Assembly (NCBI GenBank): GCA_035235625.1
Contig: CP141142.1
Span: forward strand, 28,220,995 to 28,284,994
Length of the DNA stretch: 64,000 nucleotides
Reading direction: 5' to 3'
Source of the DNA: Saururus chinensis
Lineage: Eukaryota > Streptophyta > Magnoliopsida > Piperales > Saururaceae
The position numbers were made by a program, and so were the translations under genes. The notes beneath the pieces are model-generated. The model was not told the DNA's origin. It ran no database searches and saw nothing but the letters and a program-made list of their open reading frames with translations. This document shows, piece after piece, positions 11,296 through 23,500 of this stretch; position 1 is the stretch's first letter; every line of letters begins with the position of its first letter.

Positions 11296-11990
11296 CTTAC
11301 ACCCTAAACAGAGTCTACTGTGAGACTTACGACAAGGCAAACTCTTTACGAAATGTGGACAGGTAATAAATCAAGTGTCAAATATTTTAGAGTCTTTGGG
11401 AATCCTTGTCATATCTTGAGAGATAGAGAAGCTTGAAGTAAGTGTGACAGTAAAAATTACGATGGTATCTTCCTTGGTTACTCTTTGACAAGTAAATCTT
11501 ACAAGGTGTACAAGAAAAGAACTATGACCATTATGGAAACCTCTAATGTTATTGTCAATGAAGCGCAAGCATTTGAGAATCAACAACAAAGCAGTGAGAA
11601 AGGTAAACAAAAGGTCGATGACCATTTTGATGAAACTTATGTTTCACCTTCTATTTTCAATGATGAAAATTAGGTTCAAGAAGTTTAAGTTGAAGAAAAT
11701 CATGTCAGGAAGAAGAAGTAGAAAAACAATGTCCTAATAAAGAACAAGGGGAACCACAGGTGGAACAATTTCAAGTACTAAATTGGGTTTAGAAAGGTCA
11801 CTCTAAGACGAATATAATTGATGACATAAATGGATGTGTAAAGACTAGACACCAACTTGAAGACTAAGTAAATTTTGCTTATTATATGTTACTAATAGAG
11901 CCAAAGGAGATTGATGAAGCTATTTAGGATAAAATTTGGATACATAAAATGCAGGAGGAATTGGGACATAACACATTTAATTTTTGCCTA
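11296..11990 (+). pseudogene. Ty1/copia integrase C-terminus and RT start, relic
   Basis: Continues the copia frame after the solo LTR: a TLNRVYCETYDKANSL-like stretch, then FRVFGNPCHIL, LRDREA, and a DGIFLGYSLTSKSYKVYKKR stretch near 11463-11520 that matches the conserved copia region before reverse transcriptase. Near 11875-11960 the frame gives IEPKEIDEAI, a stop, DKIWIHKMQEEL, the usual start of copia RT. Stops and frameshifts show it is dead. Nothing recognisable of RT catalytic motifs follows. Confidence 0.75.
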
Positions 11991-13239
11991 AAGAAAGCAT
12001 TGTCCCTTGTTTTTGTTGAATTTTTTTTAAGATGCACTACATTTTTTTTCCTTGTGTTTGATGATTTATTTGTGAGTTATTTTTAGTATTTATGTTTTCT
12101 AATAAATAGCATAAGAATCGTGAACAACATAATTCACTCATGGAATTTTGAACATAGTAGGACACATATGCTATGCATAGTACTGAAATCTTAAGCCAAA
12201 AGGATTAATTGAAAATTAGAATAGCAAAGTTTTAAAATTCATAATAGTATTATTATATGTATTGCTGATTTTATATTATCTCAGTACTTACTTTGAGAAT
12301 TCAAATCCTACAGCTGGGTTAAATGTATAGCACTGTGAATTTACTAGTAAACCCTGAAAACTATGAGGTATTATAAGGTAATTGAGTGGTTTGGATTTGT
12401 TGGCAAGTTGAATGAGATTTGATGTTTATATTTTACTTGAATATTTTATGTGAACATTTATAAAAAATGTAGTTCTCATAAAGATTATGGTGATGGTTAC
12501 CTCTATGAGTCAGCTTGTGTTGGTGTGAAAGAAAAAATTATGAAAAATGTAAGGTTACGAGAGCTATAAAAAACCAAAAATAGCCCAATTATAAATGTCA
12601 AAAAAGCCAAAATTGAAACAGGTGGAAGGGCAAAATTGTAAATGCAAAATACAAGTTGTGTTGAAGCATTGATACTTGTTATTCATTCTAAATCTATATA
12701 AGTCAATTATCAAATTGTGAGCAAGTATAAGACAAGTTTATCGATGGACGTATGTTTAAGTAATTGAAAATTTTTACTATATTATTCATTGATATCCTAG
12801 AAAGAGTGTTTGAGTTATCATAATCAAGTTTTTGCCTTTATGCAAAATACATTGCATATCTTACTAACATGAGTTTTATTGCTTACATTTTTTATTCTTT
12901 AGTCAAGTGGCTGATGAATTATGTTATGCTCAAAGTGGGTTATACAGATTATGTAAAAATTACTAATGTATAATTGTGTTCATTCCTGATCTTGCTATAT
13001 GATGTCAACGTAATTAATTTTTTAATAACTTTATCTTTCCTTGATTTTTGGAATATTTAATGTGGTTGAAAGATTCATTATGTTTTCTTCTCATTATTTA
13101 TATTTTTCTTTCATCCTTCACTTAACTTTTGTCTATTCATGATAAAAAGGGGAAGAAATAGTTGAAAATAACTAGTCTAATTTAAGGAGAAAGATATATA
13201 ACAAATAGTTTAAAAATTCATAGTTTACTTGTTTTGGAC
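11991..13239. other. AT-rich decayed sequence
   Basis: No reading frame or repeat could be supported. Its position between copia RT and a copia LTR-like segment suggests the rest of the same element after heavy decay, but this is inference. Confidence 0.3.
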
Positions 13240-14003
13240 AATATTATGTGGGTATGTTTTTGTTTTATGATGTGCAGATTAAATATTACACCATATTAGT
13301 TTGTGTGAGTCATAGATTAAGTGGGGGAGAGTCATTGTGTAGTTAGATAATTTTTTTAAGTCTAATTTGTGCATTATATTTTTCATATTGATGAGTTGTA
13401 GTGTTTTGTCGTGAAATAGCTAAACGAGGAAATTATAACAACATATATGGTAATATGTATTGTAGTGGGTTATTTCAATGATCAAAATAATATCAAATGT
13501 TGTGTAATTTGATTTAGAGTATTGCTTAGTTAATGTTGGTGACTAAATGATGAAGATGAAGCAGATCATCAGACTAAAAAGATGTGTTTTGATAGGTAAA
13601 AATATGCACACATATCACACTCACATTATTAAGATGATAAGATTGTCATATAAGAGTGTGAAAAGTGTGGGAGACAAATGAATGAAAACTGTCAATCGCA
13701 TAGGATCCATTAATCAACAGCCTTGAATATTGTTTGCAAGGTTTTCCTAGTAAATTGGAAGATCGATTGTTAGGTAGTGAGATCAATCAAATGCTAAAAG
13801 GAAGAAGTCTAGTAATCTGAACAATTGATCATTATCTAAAATGATCAATCGCACATAGATAGGAAAGACACTAGTAACCCAATCGATAGATGGTTTGCTT
13901 AAAAAGATCAATCAATTGTTCATTTGTGTTTTAATATAAGTGGGAACGATCGATCGCCCTATAGAACAATCAATTGCTTCAAAGCATAGTATCCTAAAAT
14001 AGG
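13240..14003 (+). mobile_element. Copia LTR relic, cut by CACTA-like element
   Basis: AAGTGGGGGAGA near 13319-13330 looks like a polypurine tract. Downstream, TAGGTAAAAATATGCACAC (13594) is the reverse complement of sequence in the LTR-like block at 59250-61075 (near 60918-60936). GATCGATCG and CAATCGAT-type words cluster at 13710-13980 as in those blocks. The segment ends abruptly at the CACTA terminus at 14004. Confidence 0.5.
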
Positions 14004-15296
14004 CACTACAACAAAATGTAGTATTAGCAATGCATTTATTAGTGACACTTAAATAAGCGTCGCTAAAAATAACTATTTGTGACATATAACGAAACGTCGC
14101 AAAAATGAACTATTAGCGACCTCGCTAATACTAACCATATTAGCGATGTTTTATTATAAGTGTCACTAATAGTTCATGTATTTGTGATGCTTTATATAAC
14201 CATTGCTAAAACAAATATATTTTAAATAAAAAAAGAAAAAATATATAACTATTAGTGATGCTTTTTTTAGGCGTTGCTAATAGCTTTTACAATAGTGATG
14301 GTTATTTAAAAGCGTCTCTAATAGTTATTAATTAAAAAAAATTAAATTTAAAATTATTAGTGATGCTTTTAATAAGTGTCGTAAATACCATTTCTAATAA
14401 GCTTTATTAATTAATTTTATTTTACAAATAAATATTAAAAAAATTATAATAAACTTCCTAAATATAATATATTTTATTTAATATTTATTATTTGTATATA
14501 CAATAAATAAATATTAAATTTTAAATAAAAACTAATGTTAAGAATAGATTAAACTTTTACTATATTATATATAATATATTTCATTTTTTAAATTTTATTA
14601 TTATTTTAAAAATATAATTTATAATAAAAGAGAGTGCATGGAGAGAGAGAGTGAGAGTGAGGAGAGAGAGGGATCGAAGATAGAGGGGGGCGGAGGTGGG
14701 AGAGTGAGGTGAGAGAGAGGAGGAGAGAGAGAGCAGAGAGAGGAGAGAGAAAAGAGAGGGGAGGTGAGAGAGGAGATAGAGGGTAGAGAGGGTGAGGAGA
14801 GAGAGAGGAGAGTTGTTTTGGTTTTTTTAATTTGTTTTATATTTTTAAAATAAAAAAATAAAATTAAAAATAATTTTTATTTCTTTTAATTCTTTTTTAT
14901 TTTTGAAAATTAATTTTAAAGAAGAAAAAATCTTAAAAAATTTAAATTAGAGGGGAGAGAGAGGAGAGGGAGGAAAGAGAGGGGGAGAGAGAGATGAGAG
15001 GGGGAGAGAGAGGAGAGGGAGGAGAGAGAGGGGGGAGAGAGAAGAGAGGGGGAGAGAGAAGAGAGGGAGGAGAGAGAGAGGGGGGAGAGAGAGGAGAGGG
15101 AGGAGAGAGAGAGGAGGGAGGAGAGAGAGGGTGAGAGAGAGAGGATGGAGGAGAGAGAGAGAGGGTGGAGAGAGAGAGGAGGGAGGAGAGAGAGGAGGGT
15201 GGAGTGAGGGAAATGAATTTTATTTTATTTTTTTAAAATTATTAATTTTTTTAAATAAAAAATAAAATAAATATTATTAGCAACGTATAATTTTAT
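14004..15296 (+). mobile_element. CACTA-like element, left end, truncated
   Basis: Starts CACTACAACAAAATG, then a palindrome array to about 14400 (for example TTATTAGTGACACTT with AAGCGTCGCTAA). AT-rich DNA and GA-rich tracts follow (about 14630-14815 and 14950-15205). The order and strand bias match the elements ending at 5982 and starting at 43015. The opposite terminus is absent: the sequence runs into the DUF247 duplication near 15297, so the element is truncated or was cut by a rearrangement. Confidence 0.7.
14630..15205. repeat. GA-rich polypurine tracts
   Basis: Two low-complexity GAGAGAGG tracts separated by an AT-rich block (about 14820-14945), part of the CACTA-like element. Frames over them are artefacts. 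Confidence 0.7.
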
Positions 15297-15376
15297 TAAA
15301 CATCTTTATAATCTATTATGCAAACCCGAACTTAAAACACACAAAGCATCGTTACAAATGATAATATATAAAAGCT

Positions 15377-15640
15377 ATGTATACTAGTTAATTGGAAAAT
15401 AGTGCCAAACCAGATGTAAAGGACGGCTTCGTATTTGGCCAGTAGTGAGTATATATGACAAAGAAGGTCATCACCGCGGTCAAGACAAATGCCACGATCC
15501 CTGCTCCAGGAGATATGGCCGACCACGGATTACTGAAATAATTACGCACCAAGTACGCTCTCGAGGTATGCCAACCATCATCACAATACTTGTTCACCTC
15601 TTGAAACATGGTCGATAGACTAGATTGACCATAATTTTAT
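15377..15640 (-). pseudogene. DUF247 gene remnant, C-terminal part only
   Basis: On the minus strand the last 73 codons from MFQEVNKYCDDGWHTSRAYL to the stop next to GLALFSN are intact and almost identical to the end of the DUF247 gene at 17778-19292, including the membrane segment. Upstream the sequence jumps from GATTGACC straight into ATAATTTTAT, which in copy B lies just upstream of the start codon. The start, the DUF247 core and most of the coding sequence are therefore deleted (about 1.29 kb). The remaining frame could at most encode a small membrane peptide; I see no sign it is expressed. Confidence 0.8.
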
Positions 15641-15945
15641 TTTATTTTTATTAAATGATAGGACCAGAGATGAGAGATATTAATAACTACATTGAAAAGA
15701 TGAACTATAGTGAATAGACTAGAAAATATGTTTTGAATATTTTTTAAAATACTCAGCCACGTAAATAACGTCAAACTGATTTATTGCTATGCGATAAATT
15801 TTTTAAATAAAATAATTAATATAAGATAAAAATATAATTCAAATTAGACTAAGAGTCAATAAAAAAAGAATTAGACTAGATTTTTCGTAAGCCTCAAATT
15901 GGATCTCCATGGAATTGGTTAACATGTCAGCCACCTATCATGACC

Positions 15946-16735
15946 ATAGAAGGCCACATCGGCCTATATGCACTCACCTATTATGATCATGGAAGGCCAT
16001 ATGGGCTGATACAGGTACGTATCGGCTGATACGTACCCGTATCAGCCAAGACCGATACGATACGAGGGGCGATACACCCCCGACATGAATCCACGCTATA
16101 TTTTGGACATACTATATCAATACAGCCGATACATATCGATACACTGTTAAAAAATTATTATTTTTATTTAAAAATTATTATTTTTATTTAAAAAATATTT
16201 TTTATAAAAAAATTACAACTTTTTTTCATAAAAACGAAAACACAATTAAAACCCAATTTCTTTAAATGTTTATGTTTTTGTTATTTTAAAAATAATATTT
16301 TTAAAGTTATATGAGATGAATATATGTAGGTCTATGCAATTTACATAATTATTTTTTACATTTAGTGTTTCACAAATATATATTTAATTAAATATATAGC
16401 TTAGAATCATATTAAATATATTATTTATTTTTAAAATAAACTAATTTTAGAGCACTTAATATGAGAAAGAATGAACAATAATTTTTACGGGACAAAGAAC
16501 ATAATAGTGTATGGTTCCAAATGAACTAATTTTAGAATACCCGTATCTATTAATACGATATTTTTTGGTCTTATTATACTCCAAAAGAAGTATTGTAATG
16601 ATATATTACTAATTATAATATTTTTTTCTATCTATAAAAGGGTTTATGCCCATTTCGGCGTGTACTCGTATTCATAGTCATCGAAACTATTATCTGTATC
16701 AATACTGCCTTCCATGATCATGACAACTGTACTAG
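15946..16735. mobile_element. Insertion in copy A with inverted ends
   Basis: The block is absent from copy B. ATGATCATGGAAGGC near 15978-15993 is the exact complement of GCCTTCCATGATCAT near 16709-16723, giving inverted termini. After the left end come clustered GATACGTAC / GTATCGG words (16013-16140). The right end has related GTACTCGTATTC words (16660-16700). The middle is AT-rich with no gene. Probably a MITE-like DNA element, class unknown. Confidence 0.5.
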
Positions 16736-17777
16736 TTTGCACCTCCCCGGCCCCCCCATAATTGTGGTTTATTTTTTGTCTGTTTTAAAAAACTAATCTT
16801 TTTCCTTTATGTGGGGCACCCATGCTTTTAGAAACGGTTTTGTAAGGTTCCGCAATTGAGAATTACATTTTTTGCAATCTTAGGGGGCACCCAACATATA
16901 AAAAAGGAAAAAGATAATTTTTTATTAGTGAAGCACTAATTAAAGAAAGGTCACCCTACTAGTCGAGAGAATAAAACAAAGAAAAATAAATAAAAAATTT
17001 GTTCTTTTCCTTACCTAGTTACAATTATACTTACACTCCTCAATTCTCTTTGGATACAATGTACACTATGAAGTATTTTGGTAGCAGTCAATAACACAAT
17101 GACATAATACCATGTTTTGGCGTTGTTTGGTAGCGGTCATCACATATATCTTGCCAGCGATTTCCGTTGACCGCCGATGACTCTCAGCACACCAAAACGG
17201 TGTAACATTATTCCGGTATTCATTTATTATATGTTATAGAGGGATAGTAGAAACCTAAAAGCAGTTTTATCCCAATACAGGTCATATAATATTTGTATTT
17301 AAAATTTAAGGAATATGAAACTTACCATTATTCGGCTAGACAATATATAAAAAACTCTTAAAGAGATCACAGCTCATGTAAATTTATTACTGTTGTAGGT
17401 AGATTGCTTTTTTGTGTCCATTCTCAATGTCAGAGTTTATCTATATTTTACCTCATCAAACTTCTTTTCAAGGGTAGGGTAGAGATGTAATGATAAGTTT
17501 ATAGTCTACTCAATGCTAGGTCCTTAATTTACTCTGTGCTACATTTGGAACAAATATGTGAAGGTGGCTACATTTAAAATATGTTCCTCTGGAGGGGATG
17601 TAGGAGTTTTTTTTAGTATATATAGCCACGTTCCATATTATGTTATGATTGGATTAACAAAGTACAATAACATTTAATACGCAAAGTAAACATCTTCATA
17701 ATCTATTATGCGAACCCGCACTTAAAACACACAAAGCATCGTTACAAATGATAATATATAAAAGCTATGTATACTAG

Positions 17778-19292
17778 TTAATTGGAAAACAGTGCCAAAC
17801 CAGATGTAAAGGACGGCTTCGTATTTGGCCGGTAGTAAGTATATATGACAAAGAAGGTCATCACCGCGGTCAAGACAAATGCCACAATCCCTGCTCCAAG
17901 AGATATGGCCGACCATGGACTACTGAAATAATTACGCACTAAGTACGCTCTCGAGGTATGCCAACCATTATCACAATACTTGTTCACCTCTTGAAACATG
18001 GTCAATAAGTCAGATTGACCCACGTTGATGCCAACTCCCTTGCCAAGGTTGTTGAAGAGAAGGGCCACTTCCTTGTCACTTCCAAGCCCATGGTCAAGGA
18101 TCTTGCCTTGATAAAGTATTGCAACGTCATGACGCGTGTTGATGATGCAATCCATTAGAATGGCATAGCTTGTGAAACAGCTTTCAGACCTAGGATTTAA
18201 CTGCTCAAATGCAATGAAGTTTCTCATTAAGGAGTTGGTAGAGTAAGAAATATAGATAGGTGGGATTTCCATGATCCCCTTGTGGAAGTTCACATGGAGG
18301 AAGGTTGTGGCAGCTTCATTCTTCTTGAACCTGACACCAGCTACTTGCAGCTCGGTTGCCGATGGTATTGATCGTGGCGGCTGCGGCGGGATTTCACCGG
18401 CAGAGGGTACATCATGTGGTCCCGGATGAGCATAAGAATGCCAGAAGGGAAGACAAGCTGGGCTATTTGAAGTGGATGGATTTGGAACTTGATACGGAGG
18501 TGATAGCTGTGTGTGGAGCAAGTGGAGAAGATGGCAAAACGAATTGTCCTTTGTAAGAGGAATGCCACTTTCCTTTGTGATGAAGAGATAGCTATAGAAA
18601 TTGACAGCGATTTCAATAAGGGAAGATGAAGTGTGTTGGAAGATGAGATCAAATAAGCGTTGTAAGACAAAGAAAGGAAGCTGATTTTCAAGAAGTAGTA
18701 GGTCTTCTCTTACAAGAGGCAAAATCCAGGGCATCATCTGAATTGGGTCATCTTCTCTCGCCTCCTCGTTCTGCTTCTTGAAGATCTCAATCATGAAACA
18801 AGCATCAAGGAGCAACATCTCGGTATACTGCTCGCTTTCCAGCCTAATTTCATCTGAGTAGCAGCCTCTAGCTTGAGCCTCCATGGACTTGATTTCTTCG
18901 AGGCAATCTTCAAAGCTTATATTTGGACTTCGAGCGAGAAGATCACGCAGATAGCACCATTTGTACTTCTCCATTGCCTTGAGGCCACTCTCATCATGGT
19001 GGTAGGGGCCTATGGAGATGATCTGGGGATCAAATGCTCTTGGATCGCCCTGTCTGATGTTTGGTGGCACCCTGAAGATGGTGGGTGGTGCTTGGCTGGG
19101 CAGATCACTGCTAGTTGCCTCAAGCTTCTTCCTCATAGACTTTACCCATGTGTCATTGATGTCTACTATTAGACATCCAACTCCAACCTCTTGTGCCATT
19201 TTCCTCTTGTTAGGAACTTCGGAGGAAATGATTGATGCTGAATTTTGGCACGAATTTATAGGGTTAGAGACGAGGTCATAAATATTACTCAT
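17778..19292 (-). CDS. DUF247 (UPF0481-type) membrane-anchored protein
   Basis: Uninterrupted 504-residue frame without introns, usual for this plant family. The DUF247 signature is clear: TIFRVPPNIR (71-80), ISIGPYHHDE (92-101), AMEKYKWCYL (106-115), MLLLDACFMIEIF (159-171) and LPLVREDLLLLENQLPFFVL (191-210). A hydrophobic segment at about 463-487 followed by a short tail ending SGLALFSN is the typical C-terminal membrane anchor. The start could be Met1 (19292) or Met32 (19199, MAQEVGVGCL); the family core lies downstream of both, so I keep the longer form with doubt. The biochemical function of DUF247 proteins is largely unknown; in grasses two DUF247 genes are tied to self-incompatibility loci. 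That role is not implied here by sequence alone. A partial copy lies 2 kb downstream on the same strand. Confidence 0.9.
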   Translation of the reverse strand: MSNIYDLVSNPINSCQNSASIISSEVPNKRKMAQEVGVGCLIVDINDTWVKSMRKKLEATSSDLPSQAPPTIFRVPPNIRQGDPRAFDPQIISIGPYHHDESGLKAMEKYKWCYLRDLLARSPNISFEDCLEEIKSMEAQARGCYSDEIRLESEQYTEMLLLDACFMIEIFKKQNEEAREDDPIQMMPWILPLVREDLLLLENQLPFFVLQRLFDLIFQHTSSSLIEIAVNFYSYLFITKESGIPLTKDNSFCHLLHLLHTQLSPPYQVPNPSTSNSPACLPFWHSYAHPGPHDVPSAGEIPPQPPRSIPSATELQVAGVRFKKNEAATTFLHVNFHKGIMEIPPIYISYSTNSLMRNFIAFEQLNPRSESCFTSYAILMDCIINTRHDVAILYQGKILDHGLGSDKEVALLFNNLGKGVGINVGQSDLLTMFQEVNKYCDNGWHTSRAYLVRNYFSSPWSAISLGAGIVAFVLTAVMTFFVIYTYYRPNTKPSFTSGLALFSN

Positions 19293-19585
19293 TCGGTCTT
19301 ATATTAATAATTTTATTTTATTTTTATTAAATGGTAGGACCCACATATAAGAGATAATAATAACTACATTGAAAGGTTGGACTATAGTGATTAGACTAGA
19401 AAATATCTTTTGAATATTTTTTAAAATACTCAGCCACGTAAATAACTTCAAACTAATTTATTGCTATGCGATAAATTTTTTAAGTAAATCATTAATATAA
19501 GATAAAAATATAATTTAAAACAGACTGAGAGTCAATAAAAAAAAGAATTAGACTAGATTTTTCGTAAGCCTCAAACTGGATCTCC

Positions 19586-19735
19586 GTGGAATTGGTTAAT
19601 ATGTCAGTCACCTATCGTGACAACCGTACTAGTTTGCAGCTGGTTAATATGTTAGTCACCTATCATGATAACCGTACTAGTTTGCAGCCCCGTGACAATC
19701 GTACTAGTTTGCAGCCCCGTGACAATCGCCCCCCC
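19586..19735. repeat. Short tandem repeats (CCGTACTAGTTTGCAG units)
   Basis: Two longer units (GGTTAATATGT...AGTCACCTAT...CCGTACTAGTTTGCAG) are followed by two shorter ones (CCCCGTGACAATCGTACTAG type), ending in a C run. Copy A of the duplication has only one such unit plus its insertion, so this array differs between the copies. Confidence 0.65.
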
Positions 19736-20555
19736 CTCCCCCCAATAATTGTGGTTTATTTTTGGTCTGTTTAAAATAATTATTATTTTTCTTTACATGG
19801 GACACCCATGCTTTCAGAAACGGTTTTGTAAAGTCCCCCAATTGAGAATTACTTTTTTTGCAATCTTAGGGGGCACCCAAAGTATAAAAAAGAAAAAAAA
19901 AGGAAAAAGGTAATTTTTTATTAGTGAAGCACTAATTGAAGAAAGGTCACCCTATTAGTTGAGAGAATGAAACAAAGTAAAATAAATAACAAATTTGTAC
20001 TTTTCCTTACCTAGTTACAATTATACTTTTACTCCTCATTTCTCTTTGGATACAATGAACACTATGAAGCATTTTGGTAGCAATCAACAACACAATGACA
20101 AAGTACCATGTTTTGGCGTTGTTTGGTAGCGGTCATCACACATGTCCCACCAGCAACTTTCGTTGGTTGCCAATGAATCTCAGCACACTAGAACGGCGAA
20201 ACATTATCTGGTGTTCATTTATTATATATTATAGAGGGATAGTAAAAACGTAAAGGCAATTTTATCTAAATACAGGTCATATAATAATATTTGTATTTAA
20301 AATTTAGAAAAGAAAATTTTCATTATTCGGCTAGACAATATATAAAAACTCTTAAAGAAATCACAACTCATGTAAATTTATTAGTGTTATAGGTAGATTG
20401 CTTTTTTGTGTCCATTCTCGATGTGAGTTTATCCATATTTTACCTCATCCAACTTCTTTTCAAGGGTAGGGTAGAGATGTAATGATAAGTTCATAGTCTA
20501 CTCAATGCTGGTCCTTAATTTACTCTATGCTACATTTGGAACAAATATGTGAAGA

Positions 20556-23500
20556 TGAGTTGTAAACTTCCTTCAAATTGAGGGAAATGTTGGCCAGGGC
20601 ATGGATAGCCTTCATGTCCCATCGTTGTGTTGAACACTTATTGATAGTACTGAGATGGTTGTCAAAGTCTTCCTCCTTCCACCGATGCTGCCACAACATG
20701 TCAGTAGTAATACCGGCAACTAGGAAAAAAATAACAGAGATTGTTCCAGTTTACCCAAGTCCCTCTAAATAGATATTATAAATCAATCTTCATACTATAT
20801 ACCACCATTATGGAAAACTATACTTGTACCAACATATAATAGTTATGAATTGAGAAACATGAACTCACATCACCAACATGGAAAAAAGATTAGAAATCGA
20901 CCAAAATGTGCTTTTATACTCATTCACATCATCAATTTAGAACCATCAAATGGTAACAAGGCTAGTGGTCCAACCTTTTCTTCCACCAATATGCAAGGTT
21001 TCTAGAATTCAGCCTCTTCTCCTTGTCCTTCGGACCTTGATGAGCCCTAATCTTTCATTTTTTATTCAAAGTTAAAAAATCCAAAAGATTTGGTCAAGGG
21101 GTATCATAGGTGTTTGTAGGGAAGATAAAATAAACAAATTCTAATGCATAATCATATGTAAAATTGCAAATAACCACCCTGTACCACATTTTGCATCCGG
21201 CAACAAGCTACACCAATTTCACCGACATGTTGATGGTCTACTAATAGTAGAAATAGTATTTTGTTGACATAAGCACTGACATGCCGAAGCTATCCAATGG
21301 TAGCCTAGATTTCCACCAACATGGGCATCGACGTATCGTTACTTGCCAATAAAAAACTTTTTATTACTGAAACTCAGTACATTCATAGAAATAACTTCAT
21401 TTTTCCTATTTAAAATTTATCATTGTTACTATTTTCCTAAGTTTAATACTGAGTAATATTATCTCCATCAGCATGCTTGTCGATACGTTAGAGTTGATGT
21501 CAATGGAGTCAAAGTAAATGAAATAAAATATATAAACATAGAAGAATTATAATAAAGCCTAGAGAAGGTTATTTTTGTCTAATTATTTACTATTATATGC
21601 TTTTAACACTTATTTTTACTTTTTTAAATATAAGCCAATTAAAATATTAATGGGTATGAGATAAGAAGTATCATTAGATCTCAAAGATTTGTAAATAATC
21701 AAAGAAGACAAATAAATATGCAACCTTCATTTAATATTAATAACTACATTTAGAAAACTAATGATTTTTATTGAATGTTGAAACTCATATAGAGAAGGAA
21801 AAATAAGCTTAGGATATTTTTTTAAATTACCCAATTATTTAAATTGAATAAATTAAAACTATTAATATGGAACAATTTTTTTTTACCAAATGACGCTACT
21901 AATATACTATAGAAGAAGTAGCATAATTTCCACGGATTAAATTTAAAATGAGAAAGTAAATTTGTACATTAACTATGTCCCCCTTAAATTTAAATATCCC
22001 CATGTAACTCTTGCAAGTTTATTAATTGAGGTGACTTATTATTAGACTAAACCAAATTACAAACTAGACCAAATAGCCACTAGAATTGGCCTGTTCTAAA
22101 CTCTTTTGTTTATTGTGTTTCATTATGGAAGAGGTTTTCGTCCTTCTCTCTTAACAATGAGTCCAACATTAATAAATATTAATATTAACGTACGATGACA
22201 AATCTTTAAGGATAAAGAGTTATTGTCATGCATTAAAAACGATTTCCTCTATTTATTTATAAGCTGCGACTATATCATAGCATTTGGCATTGTGCTAATG
22301 CATGTATACGGCCCGCCCCTCCCACGTGCCCCATGTGTGCCTGAAATTTACCATTCTGATGTCAATTTTTTTATTTGACGTCCTCCTATTATTCTATCAC
22401 GTCAACGCTGCTTGTTGGTTAGTTATTTAAATTTTAAACGTGACTACTCTATTGCCAACTTTCTTTGTCACTACATCACAGCATGTCAGCATTGACAATA
22501 TGATGAAGTCATCCTCGTCTCATCCTTCCTAGATATCTTTTGTTTTTGGAAAAGACCGGCCTACCGCGTTGACGAAGAATTAGAAAACGCTAAGGTGGGG
22601 CTCCCCCCAGAAATTTGCAAGACGAATGCGAGGTGAGAATTCTGGACTGGGCGATGATCAGAGGTACAAAACATAACATAGGAAGGAGATTAGAGAAGTG
22701 GCGATTTTTATTCCATGCTTCAAGCTTTCTAAACTTAGTATATTCCTAAACAAGCTAAATTTATGTAAAAATCAAATCCTGTTTTGAGCTATTCAATAAA
22801 TAACTAATTAACTTCCTGAGCCAGCAAATACTGATTAAGCAAAATTCCTAAATAAATGGACTTCTAAATTTGAGAACTTCTACGCCAAGTGTTGATGCCT
22901 TGTATTAGACTCCTTGTTTTGAAAACAACTCATCCTTGAGTTTGGCATTGAGCTTTGCAGAGGTTTTGGTGGAGGATGTGGCATCTACAATTTTTCTGTA
23001 ATTAACATAGGTTGAAAACATTAGAGCATGAACCCTATATGACTAAAAACTAGATTCATATTTGATCTTAAAATGCCATGAATTTAATAAATGGAGTACA
23101 AGTAAGGGAGATATAACCTTTCAAAATTGATGCACTGTATAGGACCCAATTACCCAACTAAGCATACAAAAGTTGACCAATAGACCGAAACCCTGTGGGT
23201 CTCAGTATGTCAACTTTGGCAATTTGGATAGTTAAAATTAATAATATTAAGACCCAATTTTGTGTTTCTAATTCCCCTAGCTGTGATTAGGTTGAGTGCG
23301 AGAACTTGAATAATTAAGAAATAAAATTTAGGAGGATGAAGTTTGAACCCATCCTAGTAATTTATTAACAATTTCAAAACCATACCTTCCTATTGTAGAA
23401 ACTATACCTCTTTGGAAATGACTCAAAATTCTACAAGTTGACGAGTAGTATACATTTCCAAATTAACAATCCTATGTCTAAAAAGGCATTAAATAAGCTC

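Larger units (their letters stand above)
15297..17560. repeat. Segmental duplication, copy A (of 17690-20555)
   Basis: From CATCTTTATAATCTATTATG (about 15301) to CATTTGGAACAAATATGTGA (about 17540-17560) this region aligns with copy B. In the first 300 bp I see only a few per cent differences. Two differences are large: copy A lacks the sequence equivalent to about 18021-19306, and carries an extra block of about 780 bp at 15946-16735. Copies lie head to tail. Confidence 0.8.
17690..20555. repeat. Segmental duplication, copy B
   Basis: Tandem partner of 15297-17560. It holds the complete DUF247 gene and about 1.25 kb of upstream sequence also kept in copy A (19307-20555). The 130 bp between the copies is not shared. 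Confidence 0.8.

Noticed and set aside
14004-15296. Helitron as explanation for the palindrome-rich element
   Set aside because: The termini are CACTACAACAAAA and TTTTGTTGTAGTG, not TC...CTRR, and no single 3' hairpin lies 10-12 bp from the end.
18341-19281. Several + and - frames within the DUF247 gene
   Set aside because: Shadows of the 504-residue minus-strand frame in other frames.
22300-22345. Promoter of a gene at the CACGTG motif
   Set aside because: No coding sequence follows on either strand within reach, and a single G-box core is weak evidence.
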